A stretch of 64,000 bases of DNA from Aliikangiella coralliicola (GCF_007004725.1 NZ_ML660167.1:248001-312000); one strand, 5' to 3'. Positions 27,145 to 36,241 are shown, numbered from the stretch's first letter. The notes: generated from the letters alone by a model not told the origin. A program made the numbers and translations.

Positions 27145-28697
27145 TGGGTATGAGCTTAACTAAAAAGCAAAAAGTCATTCGCAAGCTAAAAGCCATCAGG
27201 GAAAAACAGAAAACGGTGCCCGCTTCGCGCGGGCGCCAACGGGCAATTGCAGGCGCCGATGTGAAACCGCGCCCAGGATTCTTGATCAAACCGTCGGCTG
27301 AACAAGCACCTGGTGTTGGCTTTAATGCGGTTAAGGACATGCCGACCAAAAGGGATTTTAACACCGGCCGCACTTTATTCCCCACTCATACGGGCGGCGG
27401 CAAAGTGCAGTATTTGCCGAGAAAAAGTGAAGCCACTGCACGGGAATTGCAGCGCGGTTTATTTGTCAGCAACGAGTCCGTTACGGTTGCACCTGCTAAT
27501 ACGCTGCTTAAGGCGGGCAGCGTTAATAAAACTTCGCTACGAGACTTCAACACGGGTCGTACTGTATTCGCGACCCAGGATGCTAATGGCGAGACGGAAT
27601 ATTTACCCAGGCAAAGTGAAGCTACTGCCCAGGAACTCCTTCTGGGCAAATATGTACTCGACGATCAGGTAGAAACTCCTGCTGTGCCTAATGTGGTACT
27701 CAAGGAAAAACCGGTGTTAGATCTGAATTATCGGCGCCTGCTCTACCCTACTCGAGACACGAATGGTGAAACGGAATATTTGCCTGGCCAAAGCGAAGCC
27801 ACAGCGCAAGAGTTGTTTAACGGGCGTTATATCCCCGAACAAAATGTGCCTGCGCAAAAAATTGCGGGCTTGGCAAATCCACTGGAAAATCGCGCGACGA
27901 AGTTCGATTTTACCCGACAACGTAAAGTCTATCCGATCAAAAACGTACACGGCAAAGTGCTTTATCTGCCACGTCTTAGTGATGCGTTGCCTGACGAACG
28001 CGCGCGAGGAATTTTTATTCCTGACGATATTGTCAATCAGCATGAACAAAGTCGGCGCAAGGATAAAAATGACCCGGCTGAATTGGCAAAACGACGTGCC
28101 GATCGCGCCCATCGTCTGCATGGCAAGCCGCCAGGTGGTGTTCCACCCTACACGCCTGTACACAAGGCCAAAGATGGAACGCCACTGTGGGATGGAGTGA
28201 GTGCAATAAGGCTAAGCGAACAAAAGCAACAGTCGGTGTTGGTGCAGCAACGTAAGCAGTTCGACCCTTATCGGCAACGCATGCTTTACCAAACGCAAAC
28301 AGCGAGAGGACAACTGGAATGGTTGCCCCTTCACGCTGATGCGACGGCGAAAGAGCGTATCGAGGGACGTTATGTTGCTTTTGTGCCGCCTGAATCGCTA
28401 GCGGTGTTTATACAGCAGCGACATATCGATAAGCGTCATTTTGACACTGCGAAAGGTGAGCTCGAATCTTACGCCAAAGCTGATATCGCACAAGCGCTGG
28501 AGCAAACACCGCAGTTGGTTTTGCACTCAGCGCGCTTTGTTAGCGACACAGCTAAGTTGACCCCTGCTTTACAACAGGCATCGCTAAAGCAAAGTGTGAT
28601 TTCGCAAGATTCACAAAAACAAAACTCGCCCTCTTCAGCGGCATCGCACAGGTTACAGCAAAGCCTGTTGGACCAAATTTTGTCCCTGGGCTTTTAA
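27144..28697 (+). CDS. Repeat protein downstream of TcA, 517 aa, unknown function
   Basis: Five degenerate repeats of about 60 residues begin near residues 70, 132, 192, 254 and 373. Each reads like (F/L)(D/N)xxxxRxLFPTxxxxGxxxYLP followed by SEATAxELxxGxYVxxD. The last 100 residues are Gln/Ser-rich and the first 60 very basic. I do not recognise the family. The ATG overlaps the TcA stop by one base (TAATG), so the two are translationally coupled; a second in-frame ATG lies at 27150. Coupling to a TcA-like subunit suggests a structural partner, chaperone or cargo carrier, but nothing in the sequence proves it. It is unlike TcB (no SpvB or integrin-like motifs) or TcC (no RHS repeats). Confidence 0.75.
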   Translation: MGMSLTKKQKVIRKLKAIREKQKTVPASRGRQRAIAGADVKPRPGFLIKPSAEQAPGVGFNAVKDMPTKRDFNTGRTLFPTHTGGGKVQYLPRKSEATARELQRGLFVSNESVTVAPANTLLKAGSVNKTSLRDFNTGRTVFATQDANGETEYLPRQSEATAQELLLGKYVLDDQVETPAVPNVVLKEKPVLDLNYRRLLYPTRDTNGETEYLPGQSEATAQELFNGRYIPEQNVPAQKIAGLANPLENRATKFDFTRQRKVYPIKNVHGKVLYLPRLSDALPDERARGIFIPDDIVNQHEQSRRKDKNDPAELAKRRADRAHRLHGKPPGGVPPYTPVHKAKDGTPLWDGVSAIRLSEQKQQSVLVQQRKQFDPYRQRMLYQTQTARGQLEWLPLHADATAKERIEGRYVAFVPPESLAVFIQQRHIDKRHFDTAKGELESYAKADIAQALEQTPQLVLHSARFVSDTAKLTPALQQASLKQSVISQDSQKQNSPSSAASHRLQQSLLDQILSLGF

Positions 28698-28739
28698 GCC
28701 GGGATTTTTATATCAGGACTTTAAAACCCAACCCAACCC

Positions 28740-29216
28740 CTAAATTTTTTTTCGAAGGAAATGAATATGTGTAACAAAACCAAAATCGCGATAAAAGGAC
28801 AACGCTGGTTCGTTGAAACCCCAGGCTTCCAGACGCAGCTCTGTAGCGCCAAGGGACAGGCAATGGGCTTGGGCTTGTTGCAGCAACTCGCGACCAATAC
28901 CACCACCGCGATACTGCTCAAGCAGGAATATTTCATTAATAGCGCCATAGCGCATCGACTTTAACAAAGGCGATCGCTCTTGAATAATTTCGCCCACCAC
29001 AAATCCTACAGCTTGTTCGCCTTCAGTTGCGATCAGGGCAAAGGCCTGTTCACTTTCAATATAGTGCTTCAAAGATTTTTGCAAAGAAATTTCGGCTGGA
29101 TGGCGAAAATATTCAGGATCAGCCCGGTGATGCATTTCACTAAGCTGATACAAGGCATCATGCATAAATTTCAGATCCTGGTATTGCGCGTGGCGTATCT
29201 CGATCAAAACGAACAT
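28740..29216 (-). CDS. GNAT-family N-acetyltransferase, 158 aa
   Basis: The central INEIFLLEQYRGGGIGRELL matches GNAT motif A with an intact RGGGIG acetyl-CoA loop, and AWGFNEPALSFYRDFGF matches motif B. N-terminal strands (ALIATEGEQAVGFVVGEI) fit the rest of the fold. All key residues appear present, so it should be active on an unknown amine substrate. It lies on the opposite strand inside the Tc-like locus, between the repeat protein and the 853-aa protein, which splits the plus-strand transcription unit. Confidence 0.85.
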   Translation of the reverse strand: MFVLIEIRHAQYQDLKFMHDALYQLSEMHHRADPEYFRHPAEISLQKSLKHYIESEQAFALIATEGEQAVGFVVGEIIQERSPLLKSMRYGAINEIFLLEQYRGGGIGRELLQQAQAHCLSLGATELRLEAWGFNEPALSFYRDFGFVTHIHFLRKKI

Positions 29217-29260
29217 TCCTCACAGTAAGCGTAAACAATTTTAGTAAGAGGCAAAAAATT

Positions 29261-31822
29261 ATGGAAACAATAACGAAGAAATTTACCAAACGCAAAAATA
29301 AATCTCGGCTAACTAACCCAGTTATCACCGTTTCAAACCACAGCAATAAGAGTCTTAAAGAAAATAAGGCCAACAAGTTCATTGAGGATACAGATTTGAA
29401 TCAGCCTGCATTGCAAGTGGAACAAGCCAACAACGAGGATCTAACCATTAATCCTCTTGCCCCGAGCAACCAAAGATTGAGCGTCGCCGTCAACGTAGAC
29501 GACACGAGCTTCTTGAATGATCTCGACAATGATAACGCACTGAACGACAAGGAGAATGATTTTAACGACGAGAACCTAACCATTAATCCCCTTGCCCAGA
29601 GCAACCAGCGACTGAGCGTCGCCGCCAACGTGGGCGACACGAGTTTCTTGAATGATCTCGACAATAATAATAATGCACTGAATGCCTTCGATGAGAAACA
29701 ATTTGATGTAAAACAACGAAAAAGTCGCGCCTATACTGTTTTTCCTGACCCTAATAAAAAAGCACTGAGTGATCTGGAAAAATTTTTAACGCAGCCTAAG
29801 GGCAACATTTTTGATAATAAGGCGAAGAATGAAGAAGATGCCATAACCGACCTCGCCACATATCATCCCAGTGGCTTTTCTACCTGGCGAACTCAGACGG
29901 AAGCTCAAAAAACGAATTGGATTAAACCCACGAAAGAAGTTTCCAATGCACTACAGGAGCTTAAAAAAAATGTTCAGAAACCCCGTTTGGACATCGATCA
30001 GCGTTTATCAAGTCTGCTCGACGTTGTCTACTCATTTGAAAATAACGGTTTAGTCTCGGCCCAAATACTCAATGATCTGTTTTATTTAACTGACGCCCGG
30101 CTCAAACAAAAGCTGCCCCATCCAATGAATCCAAGTCCAGCTGAATCCAATCTCAGAAAAAACGCAACCAGACTGCGCAACGCGATTGGTAGCCATCCGC
30201 TTCAATATTCCTTTCTGTCCAGTGTTAACGCTGAGGGCTACAATGCCTACCTGCTCAGTCAAATCAGCTCCAATTCCTCGTTGGGGACAGGTGCAGCCAA
30301 CGTGTTGAAATCGGGGTATTACTCGAAAGTGAAAGGCGTATCATTCATACGCAACAGTGCAACGGGCAGGTATAGCGAACTCATTAGAGGTCACAGAAAA
30401 CAGATACGCATTTTTTTATCTAATCCGATCGATGCTTTAGGTGGTCAGTTTAAGTCCAGTAGCAGTAAAATCGAAGAGATCGACATGCTGCAAGCAGGTA
30501 AACGCCTAAAAGAGATGCTTGCCAAAATGGATAATATGTTGGCATCTGAGCCCAATAAGGACGCCGATAGGAAAACTATTCTGGAACTGGATTTAGCCAT
30601 TGCCTACATGCAAGAGTCTGCAAAATCCCTGTTACGCACAAAAGCTGCTCCCAACGCAAAACTGATCGCAGGACAAATTCTCGACTATCTCGATCTTTTT
30701 ACGATGTCTGATATCGACATCCTTAACCAGGATTCCAGCAACCTATACAACAATTTAAATTTGGTGCGTGAAAATTTGCTAGCTACTGTAAGCAAAGATG
30801 AAGTGGCAGCTTTCGATAAATTTATCGAGCGACTACATGAGCCCAGTGAGCCCGAGAAAGAGAAGGAACACCGCGATAAAATAATGAAAGAGTTGAAAGA
30901 GTGGAACACCGCATACGAAAATGCTCTTTACAATAATGGCAAGAAGCCTTCAAAAAAATTCAAAGGGGCAGGTGCCCAAACCGTTTCCTATTCGGGTAAA
31001 GCCGGTACCACGTCGGAAAAAGCGGATGATTCTGGTCCAGCATTTTTAAGTGATGCGCATGGTAACGTCCTATTGGCAAGTGGGGGTGCTGTAGGTGGAG
31101 CATATGAGTTGCTTAATATTGGCGAACGGATTTACAACCTTAGTCGCACCGGTGGTGTTAAAGAAATGACCTATGCCGACAAAGGTAAATTTGTAGACGG
31201 TGCGCTTAAAACCATTAAATACGGCGCTAATATTACTGATGCCTTTCTTACCACCGGCGGTGAGGCGGCAGCAATGGTGGGCAACTACGCAGCAGGGGTG
31301 ATCGCTGCCGGCGTAGTCGTGCAAAGTGGTGTTGCAGCTTATAAGACAGTGCACAAAATTAAAATTGCTGACGAAATTGACTCGCCTGAAATTCGTGCAG
31401 AAATTCGCCGACGTCTGAAGCGCAAAGAATTTCATATGTACGCCAAAATGCTGGGCGGTACCTTGGCCTTTGTGGGTGGAACACTGTTGATTGTTGGCAC
31501 TGCAGGTATCGCCGCCCCTGTGGTCGCCGCTGCAGGTGGTGTGGTTATGGGCCTACTGCTGGCGCAGAAGTCCAGCAGTAAAATTTCTAAAGCACTCAAG
31601 GGCACTTTGAAGTCACGTGAAGAGTTTGCGGAAACCATCATCACTTATATGCAGAAACAGGTGAAAGAGGGCCACGCGCAGGAAGTGCAAAATATTTTAA
31701 AGTCGCTGGCCAATGATCCTTTAAAACGCTCAGCAATGTTAAAGGGAATTATGGCTGATGATAAATCCCCGGAGCGGGTCATTGCAGCTAAGCTTATTAC
31801 TAATAAATTAAAAACCTGGTAA
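29261..31822 (+). CDS. Large hypothetical protein with hydrophobic C-terminal segments, 853 aa
   Basis: Residues about 55-145 contain two copies of a 45-residue repeat (LTINPL, NQRLSV, DTSFLNDLDN), followed by a long helical soluble region (170-600). The C-terminal third has glycine/alanine-rich hydrophobic segments (GNVLLASGGAVGGAYELL; AAAMVGNYAAGVIAAGVVVQ; LAFVGGTLLIVGTAGIAAPV), which could insert into membranes. It ends in a charged helical tail. No signal peptide and no family match. Start after AGTAAGAGGCAAAAAATT. The layout of disordered N-terminus, helical body and hydrophobic hairpins resembles exported effectors, and the place beside a TcA-like gene makes a cargo or accessory toxin possible. 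This is inference. Confidence 0.65.
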   Translation: METITKKFTKRKNKSRLTNPVITVSNHSNKSLKENKANKFIEDTDLNQPALQVEQANNEDLTINPLAPSNQRLSVAVNVDDTSFLNDLDNDNALNDKENDFNDENLTINPLAQSNQRLSVAANVGDTSFLNDLDNNNNALNAFDEKQFDVKQRKSRAYTVFPDPNKKALSDLEKFLTQPKGNIFDNKAKNEEDAITDLATYHPSGFSTWRTQTEAQKTNWIKPTKEVSNALQELKKNVQKPRLDIDQRLSSLLDVVYSFENNGLVSAQILNDLFYLTDARLKQKLPHPMNPSPAESNLRKNATRLRNAIGSHPLQYSFLSSVNAEGYNAYLLSQISSNSSLGTGAANVLKSGYYSKVKGVSFIRNSATGRYSELIRGHRKQIRIFLSNPIDALGGQFKSSSSKIEEIDMLQAGKRLKEMLAKMDNMLASEPNKDADRKTILELDLAIAYMQESAKSLLRTKAAPNAKLIAGQILDYLDLFTMSDIDILNQDSSNLYNNLNLVRENLLATVSKDEVAAFDKFIERLHEPSEPEKEKEHRDKIMKELKEWNTAYENALYNNGKKPSKKFKGAGAQTVSYSGKAGTTSEKADDSGPAFLSDAHGNVLLASGGAVGGAYELLNIGERIYNLSRTGGVKEMTYADKGKFVDGALKTIKYGANITDAFLTTGGEAAAMVGNYAAGVIAAGVVVQSGVAAYKTVHKIKIADEIDSPEIRAEIRRRLKRKEFHMYAKMLGGTLAFVGGTLLIVGTAGIAAPVVAAAGGVVMGLLLAQKSSSKISKALKGTLKSREEFAETIITYMQKQVKEGHAQEVQNILKSLANDPLKRSAMLKGIMADDKSPERVIAAKLITNKLKTW
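29435..29690 (+). repeat. Tandem 135-bp repeat inside the 853-aa gene
   Basis: Two adjacent copies with a period of 135 nt (45 codons) encode LTINPLAPSNQRLSVAVNV... and LTINPLAQSNQRLSVAANV..., each ending in DTSFLNDLDN plus Asn/Asp-rich sequence. The copies remain highly similar at DNA level, so the duplication is recent. The second copy is slightly shorter at its end. Confidence 0.85.
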
Positions 31823-31891
31823 ACATTGCGAGTTTCTATCGATTTCTTGGTGGGAACTCGCTAGTATTTTAGCGTTCCTTCAAGACCAGGT

Positions 31892-31928
31892 AAAAGAGCA
31901 GTCCTTTTAACAAAAGGGCAGCTCTTTT
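31892..31928. terminator. Bidirectional terminator between convergent genes
   Basis: AAAAGAGC and GCTCTTTT form the outer stem, with an inner CCTTTT/AAAAGG pairing around a short loop and small internal mismatches. The A-rich left and T-rich right flanks suit termination from both strands, between the 853-aa gene and the MscS-family gene. A second hairpin (GGAAC...CGCTA with TAGCG-TTCC) lies just upstream at 31853-31878. Confidence 0.7.
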
Positions 31929-31972
31929 CTGGATTGATCAAAAGGTCAATCGGCTCGGGTCAAACGTTAAAA

Positions 31973-34096
31973 CTAATCCTCACTGTGTTCCAAACTTGAA
32001 ATAATACTTTTATTAACCTTAGTGACTCGCTTCAAATAGATTTCCTTTTGCGGCACAGGCACTTCAATATTTGCCTCACGCAAAGCAGATTCAACTTTCC
32101 ATAAATAAGCCGCTTCAACACCGTCGTTGTCAGGGAGTTTGTTAGCATTAACCCAAACGACTAGTTCAAATTCCAGGCTAAATTCGCCGATAGTTTTCAG
32201 CCATAAGTCAGGCGCATGCTGTTTATCTTTTTGAGTAAAGTTTATTTCTTCAGCCGCGGCAATCACCACCTTTCTTACTTTATCTTTATCGCTATCGAGC
32301 GAAGTTCTAAAAGGAATATGGATGCGTCTGAGCGGATCTGAAAAGGTATAGTTAATGACGCGGAAGTTAACAAACTCGGAGTTAGGAACCAGTACATCAA
32401 TATTGTCTCTCGTTTTTAGTTGAGTAGAACGCACATTAATTGCTTTGATCCGCCCTCTTACGCCAGATTCCAGTTCGACTAAATCACCGACCTTTAGCGG
32501 ACGTTCAAATAACAAAATTAGGCCAGAAACAAAGTTATTAAATATTGCCTGTAAACCAAAACCGATACCAACTGACAAAGCCCCAGCTATTAACGTGATT
32601 TTCGAAGAATCGATACCTAAAATAGAAAGTGCTATGAGCGCTGCGGTCGTAATAATCACATAGTGTAAAACACGCGCCACGTTAAATATTGTTGATTCAC
32701 TTACCGCTTTCTTCTGACCGAATTTGTACAATACCTTTTTCAGAAACTTTGAAAAAAGAATGCTCAGCACGATAACCAAAATTGCGTTTAACAAATCGAA
32801 AAGCGTTACTGGATATTCATTAACAGTGAACAAGGTAAAGTTAATAGTGCTGTCAAGACTACTACCTGCTTGATCACTCCATAAACTCCAGCCAAATCCT
32901 AATTCAGATAACCATCCTTTCCGCAATGAAATAAATTGCTGATAAGACTGTAAATAAAAGTCGACATCTCTAAGCTTCGACTTTAATTCGTTAGATAGTT
33001 TTTGATTAGCCTCCAGATATTCCCAAACCGTCCTTTGAGTTTTGGCATAGATCATTTCGTTGGCCGCCTCACCACTCACCAATACTTGCTCGCGATAAGA
33101 GGCCAACTGCGAGTTGAGCAGTTCATACTCCTGGATAAGTCGTGCTTTTTTGCCGCCCCACTCCGGTTGAGACACTTGCCCCATTCCCTGCAACATTTGA
33201 CTGATGTGAAGGAGAATATCAATCGACAATAACTGGCTTTGTGCCGATATCAGTTTTAATTTTTCTTCCTGATAGGACAGTTGAAAAACAATTTCTTTTT
33301 CACCCTTCAGTGACGACCAGGCTCTTCTTTGAAGAGAACTCATAATACTCTTTAGTTTTTCAATGCTAGCCAGCAAATTATTTTTTTGTAGCGTCAGTTG
33401 TTTATCAAAACTTGGGGAGCTAGTAATTTCTTCCGCACTTTGTGCCAGTCGAAGTGTTGTTGTCTTAAACTTTGCCTGCGTTGAGTTAAGTTGTTTATCG
33501 GTGCTGATTAATTTTTCCTGCGCGTAAAGCATGTTTATCTGTGCGGCGTAAAATGCGATTCCATTGGACGCGCGTTCAAAAGATTGTGGCTCAAGTTTTC
33601 GATGAAGCACATTCAGTTCTTGCAATTGCCCTTGAATATATCTTATTGCATCTGTTCTTTGTCTTTTTTCGGCTTGAATTCTTTGCCGTTCGTTGTTGAG
33701 TCTTTCCGTTGAGCGATACAGTGCCAACCAGGATTGCAAAGTGAGTTCGCTTTTGGGTTCGGGTAATTGCTCCTCAGGCTGATGAGTGACTAATTTATTT
33801 AACGAGTCCAACAAATCATGAATCAAAACAATGTTTTCATGTCGTTCACTTGAATAATCGATGTCAGACACAACACCATCAAAGTTCTTTCGAATAGCCG
33901 TCAGCCATTTGTTTTTTTCTTCTTGCGATAACTGGGGCCATTCAGTCCACCAGTCGTTGTTAATCTCTTCGAAATTTGGTGTAAGCAATTTTTCAGAGGC
34001 TTCCGCTTGAGATAGTGCATATGTGGAAGGAACAAATAGACCACAACACCACACTATAAGTATGATGTTAAGAATGCGATAAACTTTATTGGACAT
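31973..34096 (-). CDS. Mechanosensitive channel of the MscS family with long periplasmic domain, 707 aa
   Basis: The ATG at 34096 gives a signal peptide at once (MSNKVYRILNIILIVWCCGL ending in TYALS). The longer frame to 34231 begins with TTG and would bury it. Residues about 25-430 are charged helical and coiled-coil sequence, probably periplasmic. Membrane helices follow (VTLFDLLNAILVIVLSILF, VLHYVIITTAALIALSIL), then the pore helix and beta domain of MscS (ALSVGIGFGLQAIFNNFVSG; RPLKVGDLVELESGVRG; STQLKTRDNIDVLVPNSEF). These are diagnostic of small-conductance mechanosensitive channels, here of the large MscK/MscM-like layout. It releases solutes on hypo-osmotic shock. Confidence 0.9.
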   Translation of the reverse strand: MSNKVYRILNIILIVWCCGLFVPSTYALSQAEASEKLLTPNFEEINNDWWTEWPQLSQEEKNKWLTAIRKNFDGVVSDIDYSSERHENIVLIHDLLDSLNKLVTHQPEEQLPEPKSELTLQSWLALYRSTERLNNERQRIQAEKRQRTDAIRYIQGQLQELNVLHRKLEPQSFERASNGIAFYAAQINMLYAQEKLISTDKQLNSTQAKFKTTTLRLAQSAEEITSSPSFDKQLTLQKNNLLASIEKLKSIMSSLQRRAWSSLKGEKEIVFQLSYQEEKLKLISAQSQLLSIDILLHISQMLQGMGQVSQPEWGGKKARLIQEYELLNSQLASYREQVLVSGEAANEMIYAKTQRTVWEYLEANQKLSNELKSKLRDVDFYLQSYQQFISLRKGWLSELGFGWSLWSDQAGSSLDSTINFTLFTVNEYPVTLFDLLNAILVIVLSILFSKFLKKVLYKFGQKKAVSESTIFNVARVLHYVIITTAALIALSILGIDSSKITLIAGALSVGIGFGLQAIFNNFVSGLILLFERPLKVGDLVELESGVRGRIKAINVRSTQLKTRDNIDVLVPNSEFVNFRVINYTFSDPLRRIHIPFRTSLDSDKDKVRKVVIAAAEEINFTQKDKQHAPDLWLKTIGEFSLEFELVVWVNANKLPDNDGVEAAYLWKVESALREANIEVPVPQKEIYLKRVTKVNKSIISSLEHSED

Positions 34097-34373
34097 ATTA
34101 GATCGAACTGCTCTTATGAGATTTATTAGATACCTGTTAAACCTTGCTTTATCCATGTCGGCGGCCCAACTTCCAGGTTGAGCAATAAGCTTAACAAGTT
34201 TAAACAATCGATTATATCCCTTGTTGTACAATAGTTAACCGCGAATGCTTCACATTTTACGCAGTCAGCAGGCGACCTTGATAACTAGTTAACTTGCTAA
34301 TTTTTGTTATTTCTGTGCGACTATAATATTTTCAGCTACGCTTAATAATTGAAGAGTTTCATAAGGAGAGAAA

Positions 34374-34781
34374 GTGAATAGTTCGTTATTTGCTAGAATT
34401 GGCAGTGAAGCCACCGTTGAAGCTGCTGTCAATCGTTTTTATAGCAAGTTTCTGCAATACGATGATATTAAACCCCTTTTTGACGGTGTTGATATTAATA
34501 ATCAAAAAAAGAAACTGCGACAGTTTTTCACTGTGATATTACGTGGCCAAACTGAAATACCTTTACAGACGCTCATTAAAATTCACAAACCCTTGGTTAG
34601 AAAAGGCCTCAGAATCGAACACGCTCGCTTATGGCTAAGCTTAACAGAAGAAACATTGCACGAGCTTCATATTCCACCAGAGTTAATCGATGAGTTTATG
34701 GAGTTGTGCGAACCCTATAAAAGAGCGATTTATTCGCTACTTCAGGATTCGACATACCCTGAAGAGCTGAGCAATCGATAG
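34374..34781 (+). CDS. Truncated (2/2) hemoglobin-family protein, 135 aa
   Basis: The protein begins SLFARIGSEATVEAAVNRFY, the AB-helix pattern of bacterial truncated globins (xLFxxIGGxxxVxxxVxxFY), with Tyr/Phe at the B9/B10 distal sites. KIHKPLVRKGLRIEHARLWL carries His in the EF and G-helix regions, one of which should be the proximal heme ligand. Length fits the family. Such globins bind O2 or NO and often act in NO detoxification. The start is GTG at 34374 with AAGGAG seven nt upstream; a TATAAT hexamer lies at 34322-34327. The gene converges on the Usp gene and sits beside nap genes, which suits a low-oxygen/nitrosative role. Confidence 0.85.
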   Translation: MNSSLFARIGSEATVEAAVNRFYSKFLQYDDIKPLFDGVDINNQKKKLRQFFTVILRGQTEIPLQTLIKIHKPLVRKGLRIEHARLWLSLTEETLHELHIPPELIDEFMELCEPYKRAIYSLLQDSTYPEELSNR

Positions 34782-34803
34782 TTTCTCACCCAACCACTAA
34801 AAC

Positions 34804-35751
34804 TCAATTAACGAATTCTGCTAACGACGGAGCGGTAAAGTCAGCAGATTTAACCACCAGAATATCGCATTCCACCTGGCTGATAATCGATTCAGCGGTG
34901 TTACCGGTTAATAATCCTGAAAGTCCATCACGAGCATTGGTACCGAGAACCAGCAAACTGCATTGGTTGCTTTCCGTATAATTCACTATGACCTGGCTGG
35001 CCTCCCCTGCGAAAACATGGCAGTTTTGTTCTGTAATCCCCATCGAACTTAATAAATTCTCTAAAGAACGTCGGCGTTCTCGCTCTACTTGTTGCAGATA
35101 ATCATTCTCAAAAACGCTAACGAATTGCACGTGGGCCGCTACAGGCAATGCAGGAAAAGCATTGATTATCTCAAGCTTTTGATCAAACAACTTTGATAAG
35201 TAGTTGGCTTGTTCAACTACTCGAACGGTCATGCTATTGTTTTTCGCATTATGACTTTCAATGTCGTCATCATCTAGATCAACTGCAGCCAGAATCCCGT
35301 TTCTTGATTCGTTTTCTGGTTTCACAATCCAAACAGAACAAGGACAGGTTCGTAAGATATTCCAGTCTGTTGGCCTGGAAACTAAACGCCCTAATGGTGA
35401 CACTCTATTTGGTGTTTTGACTAATAAATCGTAGTGATATTTTTTAACAAGATCGATAGCGGTAACGGCCATGTGCTCACACCATTCGACACGAACTGAA
35501 ACATTGATGTGATCGGTTTTGAGTTGATTCAATACTTCGACTACTCTTTCCGAAAGCGCAGTTTCTATCGTTTGCTTTAGTTCGTCTATCTGCCCTGAAG
35601 TTTTTAACCGTGGCAACTCCGATGAGTGTTGAAAAATTACTACGTCGACACTTGCACGACTTCGAGACGCTATTTCAATCGCTTTATCAATTTCAATGTG
35701 TTTTTCGTGTTTTGGATCCAGGATAACCAGTATTCGTTCAAAATTTTTCAT
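34804..35751 (-). CDS. uspE: Tandem universal stress protein (UspE-like), 315 aa
   Basis: Two UspA domains lie in tandem, residues about 1-145 and 150-305. The first begins ERILVILDPKHEKHIEIDKA, typical of UspE. The second ends with LVLGTNARDGLSGLLTGNTA, which holds the G-x2-G-x9-G-(S/T)-like nucleotide-binding loop in slightly diverged form, followed by AESIISQVECDILVVKS. UspE proteins act in the cytoplasm during stasis and oxidative or low-oxygen stress. The gene is divergent from napE, and the FNR box between them could also serve it. The symbol rests on the tandem layout and N-terminal sequence. Confidence 0.85.
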   Translation of the reverse strand: MKNFERILVILDPKHEKHIEIDKAIEIASRSRASVDVVIFQHSSELPRLKTSGQIDELKQTIETALSERVVEVLNQLKTDHINVSVRVEWCEHMAVTAIDLVKKYHYDLLVKTPNRVSPLGRLVSRPTDWNILRTCPCSVWIVKPENESRNGILAAVDLDDDDIESHNAKNNSMTVRVVEQANYLSKLFDQKLEIINAFPALPVAAHVQFVSVFENDYLQQVERERRRSLENLLSSMGITEQNCHVFAGEASQVIVNYTESNQCSLLVLGTNARDGLSGLLTGNTAESIISQVECDILVVKSADFTAPSLAEFVN

Positions 35752-35853
35752 AGTGTGACTCTAGCCGTTAAGGAGTATTGTAAGACTCAGAAAGTTAAAA
35801 TTGAATCATCTAAAAGCTAGTTCTTAAGATAACATTAATTACACCTGACCTAG

Positions 35854-35867
35854 TTGATCAGAATCAA
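35854..35867. promoter_or_regulatory. FNR/ANR-type binding site
   Basis: TTGATcagaATCAA is a perfect match to the FNR consensus TTGAT-N4-ATCAA. It lies between the divergent Usp and nap transcription units. Its centre is about 58 bp upstream of the transcription start expected from the promoter at 35884-35912, a position compatible with class I activation. It suggests oxygen-limited induction of nap, and possibly of the Usp gene. Confidence 0.8.
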
Positions 35868-35883
35868 TCAAATCGGTTTGAAA

Positions 35884-35912
35884 TTGACGGTCCTAAAATA
35901 GCTGACTATACT
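35884..35912 (+). promoter_or_regulatory. Sigma-70 promoter of the nap operon
   Basis: TTGACG and TATACT are separated by exactly 17 bp, giving five of six matches in each hexamer. Transcription should start near 35919, about 42 nt before the napE ATG. The FNR site lies directly upstream. Confidence 0.7.
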
Positions 35913-35960
35913 TTTCCAATGCATCTCACCGGCTTGTCGAATGAGTAATCAGGAGAATTA

Positions 35961-36137
35961 ATGGAAGACTCAGATAATGCACAACACGATAGTGCTGAAA
36001 CTCGCCGTACTGAACTTAACACATTCTTATTTCTCACCATTTTTGTTGCGCCAATCTTATCAGTCATGATCGTCGGCGGTTATGGATTTATCGTGTGGAT
36101 TAGTCAAATGTACTTTGGTCCGCCGACTGGCGGTTAG
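35961..36137 (+). CDS. napE: NapE, small membrane subunit of the periplasmic nitrate reductase system, 58 aa
   Basis: The peptide has a charged N-terminus ending RRTELNTFLFLTIFVAPILS and continues with a single membrane helix to VMIVGGYGFIVWISQMYFGP. The E(L/I)xxFLFLxxxxxPxLSVxxVGGYGFxVWxxQxxxGPP pattern is characteristic of NapE. Its exact role is unclear; it is a one-helix inner-membrane protein encoded at the head of many nap operons. The ATG follows CAGGAGAATTA, a strong ribosome-binding site. NapD starts 104 bp downstream. Confidence 0.85.
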   Translation: MEDSDNAQHDSAETRRTELNTFLFLTIFVAPILSVMIVGGYGFIVWISQMYFGPPTGG

Positions 36138-36241
36138 GCGAAAAATTAAAGCAAAATCAATCTATTAAAATAATAAATTTCCAGCAGTTCAATTTGTTCC
36201 ATTAAAAAATTCTTAACCCTAACTTGGTTCTAATAGACTAA

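Noticed and set aside
31853-31878. Separate regulatory RNA between convergent genes
   Set aside because: The hairpin is most simply part of the terminator region; nothing points to a promoter or RNA gene.
34097-34231. N-terminal extension of the MscS-family frame
   Set aside because: Begins with TTG, and the predicted signal peptide starts at the ATG at 34096.
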